DNA of 64,000 nucleotides from assembly GCA_021740915.1 (NCBI GenBank), contig JAIOYW010000014.1, positions 96,840 to 160,839 on the forward strand, in the 5' to 3' direction. Under the pieces are notes generated by a model. The model was not told the DNA's origin and searched no databases. It worked only from the letters and a program-made list of their open reading frames with translations. Both the position numbers and the translations under genes were made by a program. Origin of the DNA: Ignavibacteriales bacterium (GTDB lineage: Bacteria > Bacteroidota > Ignavibacteria > Ignavibacteriales > Melioribacteraceae). How positions within the stretch are numbered: position 1 is the first letter of the stretch; each line of letters begins with the position of its first letter. This document shows, one piece after another, positions 1-9,177 of the stretch.

Positions 1-214
1 TTATTTTCAGGTCAAAATCGAGAATTGATATTTCGCCTTCATTTGGCATTACCAACCCGCATAATATTCTAATTACGGTTGTTTTACCGGCTCCATCAGG
101 ACCGACAAAACCAAACATTTCACCTTTTCTTACACTGAACGAAATGTCCCGGACAGCCTGAACATCCTTATAGCTTTTAACTAAACCATCAACTGCAATA
201 ATCATATCGGTCAT
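1..214 (-). CDS. ABC transporter ATP-binding protein (partial, N-terminal 71 residues)
   Basis: The minus strand from the ATG at 214 reads an ABC ATPase N-terminus and runs off the left edge of the window. The Walker A motif GPDGAGKTT is visible at about residues 41-49, preceded by the usual beta strand with an A-loop-type aromatic (SYKDVQAV). Its ATG overlaps the stop codon of the membrane-fusion protein gene in an ATGA arrangement, so the two are translationally coupled. With the TetR and HlyD-type genes upstream this matches the CecR-YbhG-YbhF drug-export operon layout of enterobacteria, in which YbhF carries two fused ATPase domains. Whether this one is single or double cannot be seen. 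It would power an inner-membrane exporter whose permeases should follow beyond the window. Confidence 0.9.
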   Translation of the reverse strand, partial: MTDMIIAVDGLVKSYKDVQAVRDISFSVRKGEMFGFVGPDGAGKTTVIRILCGLVMPNEGEISILDFDLKI

Positions 215-1182
215 TTTTGGCTGGTAAATATTTTAACATCAGCCGGCATCCCGGATTTCAGGAAATTATCGGGATTTTCAGCCGAAATTGTTACGGCATA
301 AACCAACCGGCTTCGCTCTTCTTTCGTCTGAATATTTTTTGGTGTGAACTCAGCTTCAGGTGAAATTTTTCTGACAACACCGGGAAATGCTTTTTCAGGC
401 ATTGCATCGATATATATATCTGCTTTCTGACCAGTTTTTATAAAGGGGAGTTTATCATTTGAAACAAAAACATCAATTTCAATATTCGACAGATCTGTTA
501 GTTTAAAAAGCGATGACAAAGGAGCTGCCGACTCTCCTTCCTTCAGATAAATATCGGATATAATTCCATCACGCGGGGCGAGGACATAACACTCCCGAAG
601 TGATTTTTTAATAAGATCAACTGCTGCCCCGGCTTTCTTTACATTGGCTTCAGCCTGAATTAATTCTTCGGGTCTGAAAACATTCATAATTTTTTCAAAA
701 TTAGCTTTTGCCTGATTATATTGTGCAAGAATGACCTCATATCGTGCAGTGATATCATCAACCTGTTTTTTGGTGATTGAGCCTGTTGAGAGCAGGTTTT
801 CAGCCCTTTCTTTATCTGTCCTGGCAGGAATGAGATTTGCTTCGGATTGTTTTAGCACTTGCTCAGCCTGTGAAATATCTTCATGCCTGGCTCCTTTTCG
901 CATAAGATTATACTGTGCCTGTGCTATACTCAGTGAGGCTTCTGATTGGCGTAGTTGAAAAATCAGGGTCTCCGGGTCGATAATCATTATTGTATCTTCC
1001 TTTGATACTTTTAAACCCTCGGTTATAAGAACACTTATAACTTTACCACCGGTTGAAGCACTTACAGTTACTGTTACTGCTTCGAGATTCCCTGATTCTT
1101 CTACTGTACCAGGAGAACTATCCTCAGAACATGCGGTAATTGCTAAAAGTAATACAAAGACTGTGAATTTAAAAATCTTCAT
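211..1182 (-). CDS. HlyD-family membrane-fusion lipoprotein of an ABC exporter
   Basis: Periplasmic adaptor subunit. The N-terminus MKIFKFTVFVLLLAITAC is a lipoprotein signal peptide with lipobox ITAC, so the mature protein should be lipid-anchored. A biotinyl-lipoyl-like segment (GGKVISVLITEGLKVSKEDT, about residues 45-64) and its C-terminal half (LAPRDGIISDIYLKEGES) flank a long alpha-helical hairpin rich in Q, A and E, the usual HlyD/YbhG layout. About 323 residues, near YbhG size. I take the ATG at 1182, just before the hydrophobic signal; ATG 1188 and TTG 1191 are also in frame. The gene overlaps the tetR-like gene by about 14 bp and the ABC ATPase gene by 4 bp, so the three form one operon. 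Substrate unknown; hydrophobic drugs or toxic compounds are likely by analogy. Confidence 0.88.
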   Translation of the reverse strand: MKIFKFTVFVLLLAITACSEDSSPGTVEESGNLEAVTVTVSASTGGKVISVLITEGLKVSKEDTIMIIDPETLIFQLRQSEASLSIAQAQYNLMRKGARHEDISQAEQVLKQSEANLIPARTDKERAENLLSTGSITKKQVDDITARYEVILAQYNQAKANFEKIMNVFRPEELIQAEANVKKAGAAVDLIKKSLRECYVLAPRDGIISDIYLKEGESAAPLSSLFKLTDLSNIEIDVFVSNDKLPFIKTGQKADIYIDAMPEKAFPGVVRKISPEAEFTPKNIQTKEERSRLVYAVTISAENPDNFLKSGMPADVKIFTSQK

Positions 1183-1780
1183 TGTCATCAACCTGTGCGA
1201 TATGTTTATAAATTTTACGGCCCTTTTTGCTCAGTGTGCCGCGGATAATTATATCTAGTGCGGTCTGAGATGCATAACGAATTGAAAAATTATTGTTGAG
1301 AATAAAATCAGGATGGATTATTGATCTGATGCCATTACTGAAAATTGTTAATATTATTTCAGGAGGGTAGGGCAGGAATAACTTTTCCTGAATACCTTGT
1401 TCGAAAATCCTGCTGACATTTTCTGAAATCGCTTTAGTCCTGAATTTATCTATAAAATCCCAGATTTCAGGTTCCGTTATCCTCACATCTTCAAGAAATT
1501 TTGTACTGATCTGGATTGTCAGTGAAAGAAGTGCATCGAAAATACCTTTAAGTTTCTCAATGGCATTCTGCTCTGAATTTATTATGTGGACAATTTCATC
1601 ATTTTTTTGATAAAGAAGCCCCTGTATAGTCTGCATAACAAGTTCAGATTTGGAGGGAAAATGTTTATAGATAGTTTTTTTACTTATTTTTAATTCGGCT
1701 GCAATTTCATCCATCGAGGTTTTGCTAAAACCTTCAGCAAGGAATTTTGATCTGCAATGGGTTAAAATTCTTTCTCTCAT
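1169..1780 (-). CDS. TetR/AcrR-family transcriptional regulator
   Basis: 203 residues, typical TetR length. The N-terminal helix-turn-helix is clear: residues 1-47 include FLAEGFSKTSMDEIAAELKI followed by SKKTIYKHFPSKSELV, the conserved TetR signature around the recognition helix. The C-terminal ligand-binding half is alpha-helical and not diagnostic. It is the first gene of the exporter operon and overlaps the fusion-protein gene, so it very probably autoregulates the operon, like CecR (YbiH) upstream of ybhGFSR. The repeated GAAACCAT element 28-80 bp upstream of its ATG is the obvious operator candidate. Inducer not predictable. Confidence 0.9.
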   Translation of the reverse strand: MRERILTHCRSKFLAEGFSKTSMDEIAAELKISKKTIYKHFPSKSELVMQTIQGLLYQKNDEIVHIINSEQNAIEKLKGIFDALLSLTIQISTKFLEDVRITEPEIWDFIDKFRTKAISENVSRIFEQGIQEKLFLPYPPEIILTIFSNGIRSIIHPDFILNNNFSIRYASQTALDIIIRGTLSKKGRKIYKHIAQVDDNEDF

Positions 1781-1807
1781 GGCTCATAAGAAACTAAAAT
1801 AGTATTA

Positions 1808-1860
1808 ATGGTTTCTAAAATATAAAACGGAAACCATAATATCAAGTATGGTTTCCGTTT
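1808..1860. promoter_or_regulatory. Triple GAAACCAT repeat with 13-bp perfect inverted arms; operator or terminator
   Basis: AAACGGAAACCAT (1825-1837) and ATGGTTTCCGTTT (1848-1860) are perfect complements separated by 10 nt, and a third half-site ATGGTTTCT lies at 1808-1816. The element sits between the stop of hldD (1945) and the start of the tetR-like gene (1780), both on the minus strand. It could terminate hldD transcription, since a T-rich run follows on the minus strand, or act as the TetR operator. The third half-site, which a plain terminator does not need, favours an operator. Confidence 0.55.
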
Positions 1861-1944
1861 ATCTGAAATTATTTATGGGAAGATTTTGTGCAGCCTGATT
1901 ATCAAATGAGTATCACTAATTTGAGGAATTTGTGATGGATATTC

Positions 1945-2919
1945 TCAATAACCCAGGTACATATCTGCCATCAGATAATTTCTAACATAATCTCTGACCG
2001 AATCTTCGAGTGATGCTATAGGCTCTTTATATCCGGCTGAAATTATTTTTGAATTATCAGCTTCGGTGTAGTACTGGTATTTTGGCTTAAGATATTCAGG
2101 CATCTCGATATATTCAATGTTCACTGGTTTATCCATTGCGTTAAAAATTGCCTTAACAAGGTCGTTCCATGATCTTGCCTTACCGGTGCCAACATTATAA
2201 ATCCCAGTGATTTCAGGGTTAGCCAGGAAGAAGAGAGTCATTTTAACAGCATCTTTTACATAAATAAAGTCGCGCATTTGTTCGCCGTCTTTATATTCAG
2301 TTTTATAAGATTTGAATAAACTGGCTTTTCCTGTATTATGTATTTGTTCATATGCTTTATGAATGACACTCCTCATTTCGCCTTTATGGTACTCGTTGGG
2401 GCCAAAGACATTAAAAAATTTGATTCCCACTGCGGAACCGAGCATGTTATTTCGCTGCAGCCACAAATCGAAAAGATGTTTTGAGTAGCCATACATATTT
2501 AACGGACGGAGTCTTCTGATCTGCGACAGATCATCGGCGTAGCCTTCAGCGCCATCGCCATAAGTCGCTGCCGAAGATGCATATATAAATCTGATTTTTT
2601 TCTTAACACACAAATTTGCAAGCGCTTTTGAATACCGGAAATTATTTTCGAGCAGATAATCAGCATCCGTCTCAGTTGTGGATGAGCAGGCACCCATATG
2701 GATCACTGCTTCCGGGACAAAACGCAGGGAATCGTTCTGCACTTTCTCATAAAAGGTTGTACGGCTCATAATGTCGTCAAAAATCAGCCCGTTAATATTT
2801 TTCCATTTCTCAGCCTTTTTAAGGTCATCAACAATGAGTATGTCCGATCTTCCTCTTGTATTCAGTTCCCATACAATTGAACTTCCAATAAAACCAGCAC
2901 CACCGGTAATTACTATCAT
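1945..2919 (-). CDS. hldD: ADP-L-glycero-D-manno-heptose 6-epimerase
   Basis: Short-chain dehydrogenase/epimerase of the HldD (RfaD) family, which converts ADP-D-glycero- to ADP-L-glycero-D-manno-heptose for the lipopolysaccharide inner core. The NADP-binding GGAGFIGS motif is at residues 7-14 from the chosen start. The catalytic YxxxK appears as YGYSK, and HldD-like segments such as FFNVFGPNEYHKGEMRSV and DFIYVKDA follow. I chose the ATG at 2919, preceded by GGGGAG, giving 324 residues; an ATG at 2940 would add seven residues but lacks a ribosome-binding site. It implies a Gram-negative envelope with heptose-containing LPS. It stands alone, divergent from metH with about 95 bp between the two starts. 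Confidence 0.92.
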   Translation of the reverse strand: MIVITGGAGFIGSSIVWELNTRGRSDILIVDDLKKAEKWKNINGLIFDDIMSRTTFYEKVQNDSLRFVPEAVIHMGACSSTTETDADYLLENNFRYSKALANLCVKKKIRFIYASSAATYGDGAEGYADDLSQIRRLRPLNMYGYSKHLFDLWLQRNNMLGSAVGIKFFNVFGPNEYHKGEMRSVIHKAYEQIHNTGKASLFKSYKTEYKDGEQMRDFIYVKDAVKMTLFFLANPEITGIYNVGTGKARSWNDLVKAIFNAMDKPVNIEYIEMPEYLKPKYQYYTEADNSKIISAGYKEPIASLEDSVRDYVRNYLMADMYLGY

Positions 2920-3015
2920 ATTTCTCCCCGAAATCTTCATTTTAACTAAGGGGTAATTTAAGTATATTAAATGTTTGTTTCAAAGCATACTGTGTAACCA
3001 AAGAAATTGAATTAT

Positions 3016-6000
3016 ATGAAAGATATTGACATTAGAAAGATTTTAGAAAAAAGAATACTTGTGCTTGACGGGGCTATGGGCACGATGATCCAGAGATATA
3101 AACTTACTGAAGAAGATTTCAGAGGCACAAGATTATTCTCCCATCCGCTCGATCTTAAAGGCAATAATGACCTGCTTTCAATCGTAAGACCAGACATCAT
3201 TAAAAATATTCACAATGCATATCTGGAAGCCGGATCGGATATTATTGAAACTAATACATTCAGCGCAAATAAATTTTCTCAGGCAGATTATCAACTTGAA
3301 TCGTTTGTTTATGAGATTAACTACGAATCGGCAAAAATAGCTAAGGAATGTGCGACAGCATTCACAATTAACAATCCTGAAAAACCAAGATTCGTAGCTG
3401 GCGCTTTGGGACCGACAAATAAAACAGCCTCGCTTTCGCCGGATGTCAATGATCCCGGGTACCGGGCTGTTAGTTTTGATGATCTTGTTGAAGCTTATTT
3501 TGAGCAGACACGCGGGCTTGTTGAAGGCGGCGCAGATATCCTTCTTGTAGAGACGATTTTTGATACATTAAATGCCAAAGCCGCAATTTTTGCAATTGAT
3601 AAATATTCCGCTCAGACTGGCATCAATCTTCCGGTAATGATATCCGGGACGATTGTTGATCAGAGCGGCAGGACTCTTTCCGGTCAGACCACAGCGGCAT
3701 TTTATATTTCTATAGCACATACGAAAAATCTTTTGAGTGTGGGATTAAACTGCTCGCTCGGTCCTTCGCAGATGCGTCCCTTTATTGAGGAATTATCTTC
3801 AATAACCCATACCTTTGTCAGTCTTTATCCAAACGCCGGGCTCCCGAATGAATTCGGTCAGTATGATGAATCTCCCGAAGCGATGGCAAAAGTACTAGAT
3901 GAATACGCAAAGAACGGATTTTTTAATATAGTTGGCGGCTGCTGCGGAACAACACCTGACCACATCAGAGCATTTTCTGAGGTTGCTTCGAAACATAAGC
4001 CAAAAGTACTTAAACAGTCAGATAATTTACTGCGGCTAAGCGGTCTTGAACCTCTTGAATTCAGAACCGATCTGAATTTTGTCAATGTCGGTGAAAGAAC
4101 AAATGTTACCGGTTCCAAAAAATTTGCCAGACTTATTAAATCAGGTAATTATGAAGAAGCCCTTTCTATCGCAAGAGATCAGGTGGAAGGCGGAGCACAG
4201 GTACTTGATATTAATATGGATGAGGGAATGATCGATTCCGGAGCCGTAATGATTAAATTCTTAAACCTTGTTGGTGCGGAACCGGATATAGCCCGTTTGC
4301 CTGTGATGCTCGATTCTTCTAAATGGAGCGTTATTGAAGCAGGATTAAAATGTCTTCAGGGGAAAGGTATCGTTAATTCAATATCGATGAAAGAAGGAGA
4401 AGATGCTTTTATTGAACATGCTAAAAAGGTACTTTCATACGGAGCCGCAGTGATTGTGATGGCTTTCGATGAAAAAGGGCAGGCAGATACTTTCCAGAGG
4501 AAAATTGAAATTTGTGCCCGCGCTTATAAGCTGTTAACAGAAAAAGTTGGATTTCCTCCTCAGGATATTATTCTTGACCCGAATGTTTTTGCAATTGCTA
4601 CAGGAATTGAAGAGCATAATAATTATGCGGTGGATTTTATTGAGGCAACCCGCTGGATTAAGCAAAATCTGCCTTATGCGAAAGTATCCGGAGGAGTAAG
4701 CAATGTCTCTTTTTCTTTCCGAGGAAATGATGCTGTAAGAGAGGCAATACACTCTGTATTCCTCTTTCATGCTATAAAAGCAGGCATGGACATGGGTATT
4801 GTAAATCCCGGACAACTTGGAATTTATGAAGAAATACCAAAAGAACTGCTGCTCAGAGTGGAAGATGTAATCCTGAACAGACGTTCTGATGCGACAGAAA
4901 GGCTTGTTGAATTTGCCGAGAGTGTAAAACCGCGGGAAAAATCAGAAGTGCAGGAACTGGAATGGCGTTCGGCTCCGGTTGAAGAGAGATTAAAACATGC
5001 ACTTGTTAAAGGAATTGTTGACTTTATTGAACAAGATACTGAAGAAGCGAGAAAAAAACTAAAAGCACCGCTGGATGTTATTGAAGGTCCGCTAATGGAT
5101 GGTATGAATATCGTCGGCGATCTTTTTGGTTCCGGTAAAATGTTCCTGCCGCAGGTTGTAAAAAGTGCGCGGGTTATGAAAAAATCGGTGGCTTATCTTA
5201 TACCATACATCGAAGAGGATAAAAAAGCTTCAGGCGGAAGCCGAAGTACAGGCAAAGTTGTGCTAGCCACTGTAAAAGGTGATGTACATGATATCGGTAA
5301 AAACATAGTTGGTGTTGTGCTTGGCTGTAATAATTACGAAGTAATTGATTTAGGGGTAATGGTGCCTGCCGATAAAATTCTTAAGGCTGCAATAGAAATG
5401 AAAGCGGATATTCTTGGTTTAAGCGGACTGATCACGCCCTCTCTCGATGAAATGGTTCATGTGGCAAAGGAGATGGAAAGGCTTGGTCTGAAGATTCCTT
5501 TGCTTATTGGCGGTGCAACAACTTCCAGAATTCATACAGCAGTTAAAATTGCTCCAAATTACAGCGGTCCGGTTATTCACGTTCTTGATGCTTCAAAAAG
5601 TGTAACTGTCTCCGGCGATTTGCTGAGCAGGAACACAGGTGATTCTTTCACTGCAGGAATCCGTAAGGAGTATGATGATTTGCGTGAAGATCATAAAAAA
5701 AGAATGAATGCGAAGGAGCTTATCAAAATTCAGGATGCACGGCGAAACAGGTCTCTGTTGGATTGGAATATTGAGAAAATTATTACGCCGAAATTTACAG
5801 GTGTTCGAAAGATTACAAATATAGATCTCAACCTGCTTCGGGATTATATTGACTGGACACCATTCTTCCAGACATGGGAATTAAAAGGAAAATATCCGGA
5901 GATTCTTACAAACAAGACATATGGCATTGAGGCAAAAAAAGTATTTGATGATGCGAATCGGCTAATTGACATGATTATTGAAGAGAAATTAATATCTGCC

Positions 6001-6708
6001 AATGGTGTTTGCGGTATATTTCCAGCAAATTCAGCCGGAGATGATATTGAAGTTTATACCAGCCCGGGCAGGGAAGGACTTCTGGCTGAATTACATACTA
6101 TCAGACAGCAGCAGCAAAAATCCGGCACCGCACCGAATCTTGCACTCTCTGATTTTATAGCTCCGAAAGACTCGGGCAGAAATGATTATATTGGGGCATT
6201 TGCTGTTACTGCCGGAATTGGAGTGGATGAACTTGCTGCCCGATATGAAGCGGCGCATGATGATTATAATTCAATAATGATAAAGTCTGTTGCCGATCGG
6301 TTTGCAGAGGCATTTGCCGAATACCTTCATGAATTGGTGCGTAAGGAGATTTGGGGTTATGCAGAAGATGAAAATTTAAGTTCGGAAGAACTGATCAGAG
6401 AAAAATATACCGGAATAAGACCAGCACCGGGGTATCCTGCACAGCCGGATCATACTGAAAAACCGATAATTTTTGAGTTGCTCCATGTTGAGGAAAACAC
6501 GGGAATAACTCTTACTGAAAATCTTGCAATGCATCCTGCTGCCTCAGTTTCTGGTCTGTATTTTGCCAGCCCTCATGCAAAATATTTTACCACCGGTAAG
6601 ATTGGGAAAGATCAGGTCGTTGACTATGCGAAAAGAAAAGGCTTAAGTTTGAAGGAAACGGAGCGATGGCTGAGACCAACACTTGGCTATGATGATACGG
6701 AATTATGA
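3016..6708 (+). CDS. metH: Cobalamin-dependent methionine synthase
   Basis: Transfers the methyl group of 5-methyltetrahydrofolate to homocysteine through methylcobalamin. All four MetH modules are present in 1230 residues, as in E. coli (1227). The homocysteine domain has the zinc cysteines in GLNCSLGP (about 245) and [11 protein letters not shown] (about 307). The pterin-binding domain starts near 348 with [13 protein letters not shown]. The B12 cap and Rossmann domain carry [11 protein letters not shown] near 755, whose histidine is the lower cobalt ligand. The C-terminal reactivation domain (about 890-1230) contains [12 protein letters not shown] for AdoMet binding. An in-frame TTG at 3007 is possible, but the ATG at 3016 fits better; neither has a strong ribosome-binding site. 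No B12 riboswitch fits in the short leader. It converges on queG, with 2 bp between stop codons. Confidence 0.97.
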   Translation: MKDIDIRKILEKRILVLDGAMGTMIQRYKLTEEDFRGTRLFSHPLDLKGNNDLLSIVRPDIIKNIHNAYLEAGSDIIETNTFSANKFSQADYQLESFVYEINYESAKIAKECATAFTINNPEKPRFVAGALGPTNKTASLSPDVNDPGYRAVSFDDLVEAYFEQTRGLVEGGADILLVETIFDTLNAKAAIFAIDKYSAQTGINLPVMISGTIVDQSGRTLSGQTTAAFYISIAHTKNLLSVGLNCSLGPSQMRPFIEELSSITHTFVSLYPNAGLPNEFGQYDESPEAMAKVLDEYAKNGFFNIVGGCCGTTPDHIRAFSEVASKHKPKVLKQSDNLLRLSGLEPLEFRTDLNFVNVGERTNVTGSKKFARLIKSGNYEEALSIARDQVEGGAQVLDINMDEGMIDSGAVMIKFLNLVGAEPDIARLPVMLDSSKWSVIEAGLKCLQGKGIVNSISMKEGEDAFIEHAKKVLSYGAAVIVMAFDEKGQADTFQRKIEICARAYKLLTEKVGFPPQDIILDPNVFAIATGIEEHNNYAVDFIEATRWIKQNLPYAKVSGGVSNVSFSFRGNDAVREAIHSVFLFHAIKAGMDMGIVNPGQLGIYEEIPKELLLRVEDVILNRRSDATERLVEFAESVKPREKSEVQELEWRSAPVEERLKHALVKGIVDFIEQDTEEARKKLKAPLDVIEGPLMDGMNIVGDLFGSGKMFLPQVVKSARVMKKSVAYLIPYIEEDKKASGGSRSTGKVVLATVKGDVHDIGKNIVGVVLGCNNYEVIDLGVMVPADKILKAAIEMKADILGLSGLITPSLDEMVHVAKEMERLGLKIPLLIGGATTSRIHTAVKIAPNYSGPVIHVLDASKSVTVSGDLLSRNTGDSFTAGIRKEYDDLREDHKKRMNAKELIKIQDARRNRSLLDWNIEKIITPKFTGVRKITNIDLNLLRDYIDWTPFFQTWELKGKYPEILTNKTYGIEAKKVFDDANRLIDMIIEEKLISANGVCGIFPANSAGDDIEVYTSPGREGLLAELHTIRQQQQKSGTAPNLALSDFIAPKDSGRNDYIGAFAVTAGIGVDELAARYEAAHDDYNSIMIKSVADRFAEAFAEYLHELVRKEIWGYAEDENLSSEELIREKYTGIRPAPGYPAQPDHTEKPIIFELLHVEENTGITLTENLAMHPAASVSGLYFASPHAKYFTTGKIGKDQVVDYAKRKGLSLKETERWLRPTLGYDDTEL

Positions 6709-6710
6709 TT

Positions 6711-7658
6711 TTACTTCAACGTTTTTGAAATAAAACCGGCATTTCGTCTGATTCCTTTGAGCCTTGCCCGGCTGATTGGGGAATCACCATACTTTTTCAT
6801 AAATGTTGAATTAGTCAGGTTATCAAGATCCGCGAATTTGATTGTTTTGTTTTTGGTGTCAAGGAAGTCAGGTTCTTTCGTTAATGATGAGAACCTAATA
6901 TTCCAGGGGCAAACATCTTGGCAGATATCACAGCCGAAAATCCAGTTGTTGAATTTATCCCTATATTTCCCGGGTATATCACCCTTGTTTTCAATAGTCA
7001 GATACGATATACATTTTGATGAGTCCAATTGATATTCGGAAATTATTGCATCTGTAGGACAGGCGTCAATGCAGGCAGTGCACGTTCCGCAATAGTCCTC
7101 ACTTAATTCAGAATATTCGAATTCGGCATTGGAAAAAATGTTCGAAATAAAAAACCAACTGCCCTTTTCCCTGTTTATAATATTCGTGTGCTTCCCCATC
7201 CAGCCAATTCCGGATCTCTGAGCCCATACCTTATCCATTACAGGTCCCGTATCAGTATAAAAGCAGTAATTAAACCCGGGATATAATGCAGCAATTTTTG
7301 ATGTAAAGGCTTCCAGTTTTTCTTTTATGACAATATGGTAGTCTTTTCCCCAGGCATACCGGGACACTTTTCCTTCACCGGGGTTGTCAGGAAAAACATC
7401 ATCGGTTTTATAGAAAATGCCAAGTGAAATGACACTTTTAATTTCAGGAAGGATGAGTGCGGGGTCCGATCGTTTTTCAATATTTTTGGACATATAATTC
7501 ATACCGGCATGAAACCCGCGTTTAAGCCATTCTGTAAGCCTCTGTGTTTCTTCCTTCAGGACAGTATATTCCGAAAAACCGAATAGATCAAATCCCTGCT
7601 CTTGTGCTAAGCGGGTAATAATTGTATTCGGAATTTGCAGTCTCAAAAAAGTCCCCAC
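6711..7658 (-). CDS. queG: Epoxyqueuosine reductase
   Basis: Final enzyme of queuosine synthesis, reducing the epoxide of oQ in the tRNA wobble position with cobalamin and two [4Fe-4S] clusters. The cluster motifs are CGTCTACIDACP (about residue 190) and CDICQDVCPWN (about 243), both typical of QueG. RYAWGKDYH and the DTGPVMDKVWAQRSGIGWMG stretch are family hallmarks. About 315 residues against 379 in E. coli; the C-terminal HEAT-like part is short, as in many Bacteroidota-group versions. The start is a GTG at 7658, or a TTG at 7646 preceded by GGGGA. It overlaps the Rieske gene end and appears to be the last gene of the run beginning with recQ. Confidence 0.93.
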   Translation of the reverse strand: MGTFLRLQIPNTIITRLAQEQGFDLFGFSEYTVLKEETQRLTEWLKRGFHAGMNYMSKNIEKRSDPALILPEIKSVISLGIFYKTDDVFPDNPGEGKVSRYAWGKDYHIVIKEKLEAFTSKIAALYPGFNYCFYTDTGPVMDKVWAQRSGIGWMGKHTNIINREKGSWFFISNIFSNAEFEYSELSEDYCGTCTACIDACPTDAIISEYQLDSSKCISYLTIENKGDIPGKYRDKFNNWIFGCDICQDVCPWNIRFSSLTKEPDFLDTKNKTIKFADLDNLTNSTFMKKYGDSPISRARLKGIRRNAGFISKTLK

Positions 7659-7978
7659 TTTTTTTCTTTAGGCGGCGGGATTTCAATAAAAACAAAGCCT
7701 TCTATAACAGTAGTCTTATAGGTTTGCAGTTTTCGTTCGGTACCCGGACAGATGCCGGTCCGGAGAGAAAATTCCCAGCCATGTGCCGGGCAGACAATAT
7801 TTTCATCTTCAATAAAACCGTCAAATAAAATAGCAGAAAGTTTATGCGGGCAGATATTGCTGATCGCAAAAATTTCAGAATCAACTCTGAAAATAGCAAT
7901 GTCATGATCCTCAAAGACAAATCGTTTTCCACGTTTGTCTATTAATTGGTTTACCGGGAATGTCTTTACCTTTTGCAT
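7643..7978 (-). CDS. Rieske [2Fe-2S] ferredoxin-like protein
   Basis: A 111-residue single-domain Rieske protein. The cluster ligands are visible as CPHK (C-x-H) and CPAHGWEF (C-x2-H), separated by about 17 residues, the spacing of Rieske ferredoxins and NirD-type small subunits. There is no signal peptide or membrane segment, so it is a soluble cytoplasmic electron carrier. It is the fourth of five tightly packed minus-strand genes (recQ, thioredoxin-like, MBL hydrolase, Rieske, queG). It may serve QueG or an unlinked oxygenase or reductase; the partner is not evident here. Confidence 0.88.
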   Translation of the reverse strand: MQKVKTFPVNQLIDKRGKRFVFEDHDIAIFRVDSEIFAISNICPHKLSAILFDGFIEDENIVCPAHGWEFSLRTGICPGTERKLQTYKTTVIEGFVFIEIPPPKEKKWGLF

Positions 7979-7981
7979 GGA

Positions 7982-8830
7982 TTATGGCAATATTTCAAAT
8001 TTTTCTTTTAAGGAAAAACCTGTATCACCCGACTGTATAGTTGCCGCAGCAATTGTCGGATCATGTTCGAAAACAAAATACCAGTTTTGTTCAACTGCCA
8101 TCTGTAAAAATCCTTTCTTTTCCTCAACTGTGACAAGAGGCTGCAGATCATATCCCATAACATATGGAACAGGAATATGGGATGCAGTAGGTATAAGGTC
8201 GGCGCAATAGAATAATGTGTTTGAAGAGTCGAAAATCCTGACAGCCTGCTGTGAAAATGTGTGTCCATTAATAGGATGAAATGCGATGCATTCATCAAAA
8301 AAGTCATAACCGTTATAGAATTTAAAAAGTCCTTCAATTACAATTGGTTCAAACCGGCTTTTAACGAAACTGGCTTTGTCGCGGTCAGAAGGATTCATAG
8401 CCCAGTCATAATGAGCCTGTTGGACATGGTAGATTGCATTTGGAAACGCCGGGTATGTTTTTCCATTTTCGAATACGACCGAGCCCCCGGTATGATCAAA
8501 ATGCAGATGCGTCAAAATAATGTCTGTAATTTCGACGGGGGCAATTCCTTCAGAAGCTAATGCCTCGAGAATTGAATAGGAATTATTCCGGACATCATAA
8601 ATAGAAATAAATTTCTCATCCCAGCAGCCGCCAAGTCCGGTATCTACGAGTATTTTTTTTTCATCGCTAATAAGAAGAAGACACCTTGCACCAAGACGAA
8701 TCCGGTTCCGCGCATCGGAGGGATTAGTTTTTTCCCAGAGCGATTTCGGAATAATACCAAACATTGCTCCACCATCAAGTGCGAATAATGACGTTCTAAG
8801 TTCTTTTACAATATATTTACCGATTTTCAT
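7982..8830 (-). CDS. MBL-fold metallo-hydrolase
   Basis: 282-residue metallo-beta-lactamase-fold hydrolase. The dinuclear metal site is marked by THLHFDHTGG (HxHxDH), a later histidine in NGHTFSQ, the bridging aspartate in YCADLIPT, and a C-terminal histidine in EHDP. VDTGLGG and the AHYDWAMNPSDRDKASF stretch resemble the lactonase/AHL-lactonase-like branch. No signal peptide, so cytoplasmic. The gene begins 2 bp after the thioredoxin-like stop and ends 3 bp before the Rieske start, firmly in the operon. Substrate cannot be assigned; lactone or thioester hydrolysis is possible. Confidence 0.88.
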   Translation of the reverse strand: MKIGKYIVKELRTSLFALDGGAMFGIIPKSLWEKTNPSDARNRIRLGARCLLLISDEKKILVDTGLGGCWDEKFISIYDVRNNSYSILEALASEGIAPVEITDIILTHLHFDHTGGSVVFENGKTYPAFPNAIYHVQQAHYDWAMNPSDRDKASFVKSRFEPIVIEGLFKFYNGYDFFDECIAFHPINGHTFSQQAVRIFDSSNTLFYCADLIPTASHIPVPYVMGYDLQPLVTVEEKKGFLQMAVEQNWYFVFEHDPTIAAATIQSGDTGFSLKEKFEILP

Positions 8831-8832
8831 AT

Positions 8833-9177
8833 TTACGATCGGGTTATTTCTAAAATCCGTTCTATTTTTTGCTTAATCTGATAAAGATCGATGATGCGGG
8901 GCTGTCTGAGAAATTCAACCCCCTGATGATAGAGAACAAGTACAGGTGCAGTGAAAATATTATTCTGCGCTGCCGCTTCAGGAGTTAAGGTTGAATCAAT
9001 ATCCACGAAATTAAATAAATCGGTTGAAGAAAGCAGATCGATAATCTGGGGTTTGACAACCTTACATACATTACATTCGGGAGTCGAAAAGTAGAGAGCC
9101 ACGAATTCACCGGAATTTTTCAACTGGTTAAGTTCTGCTGGATCGGTGTTCTTATACTTTATATTATTCTTCAGCAT
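8833..9177 (-). CDS. Thioredoxin-family protein
   Basis: About 114 residues with the thioredoxin fold pattern: YFSTPECNVCKVVKPQI holds a CNVC active site in place of CGPC. The cis-proline region appears as IFTAPVLVLYHQG, and a terminal helix follows. CxxC with Asn-Val suggests a low-activity thiol oxidoreductase of the TrxA-like YbbN/thiol-disulfide group. I prefer the ATG at 9177; a GTG at 9189 is in frame. The gene overlaps the recQ 3' end by 14 bp, implying coupled translation. Whether it protects Fe-S proteins of the same operon (Rieske, QueG) is inference. Confidence 0.85.
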   Translation of the reverse strand: MLKNNIKYKNTDPAELNQLKNSGEFVALYFSTPECNVCKVVKPQIIDLLSSTDLFNFVDIDSTLTPEAAAQNNIFTAPVLVLYHQGVEFLRQPRIIDLYQIKQKIERILEITRS

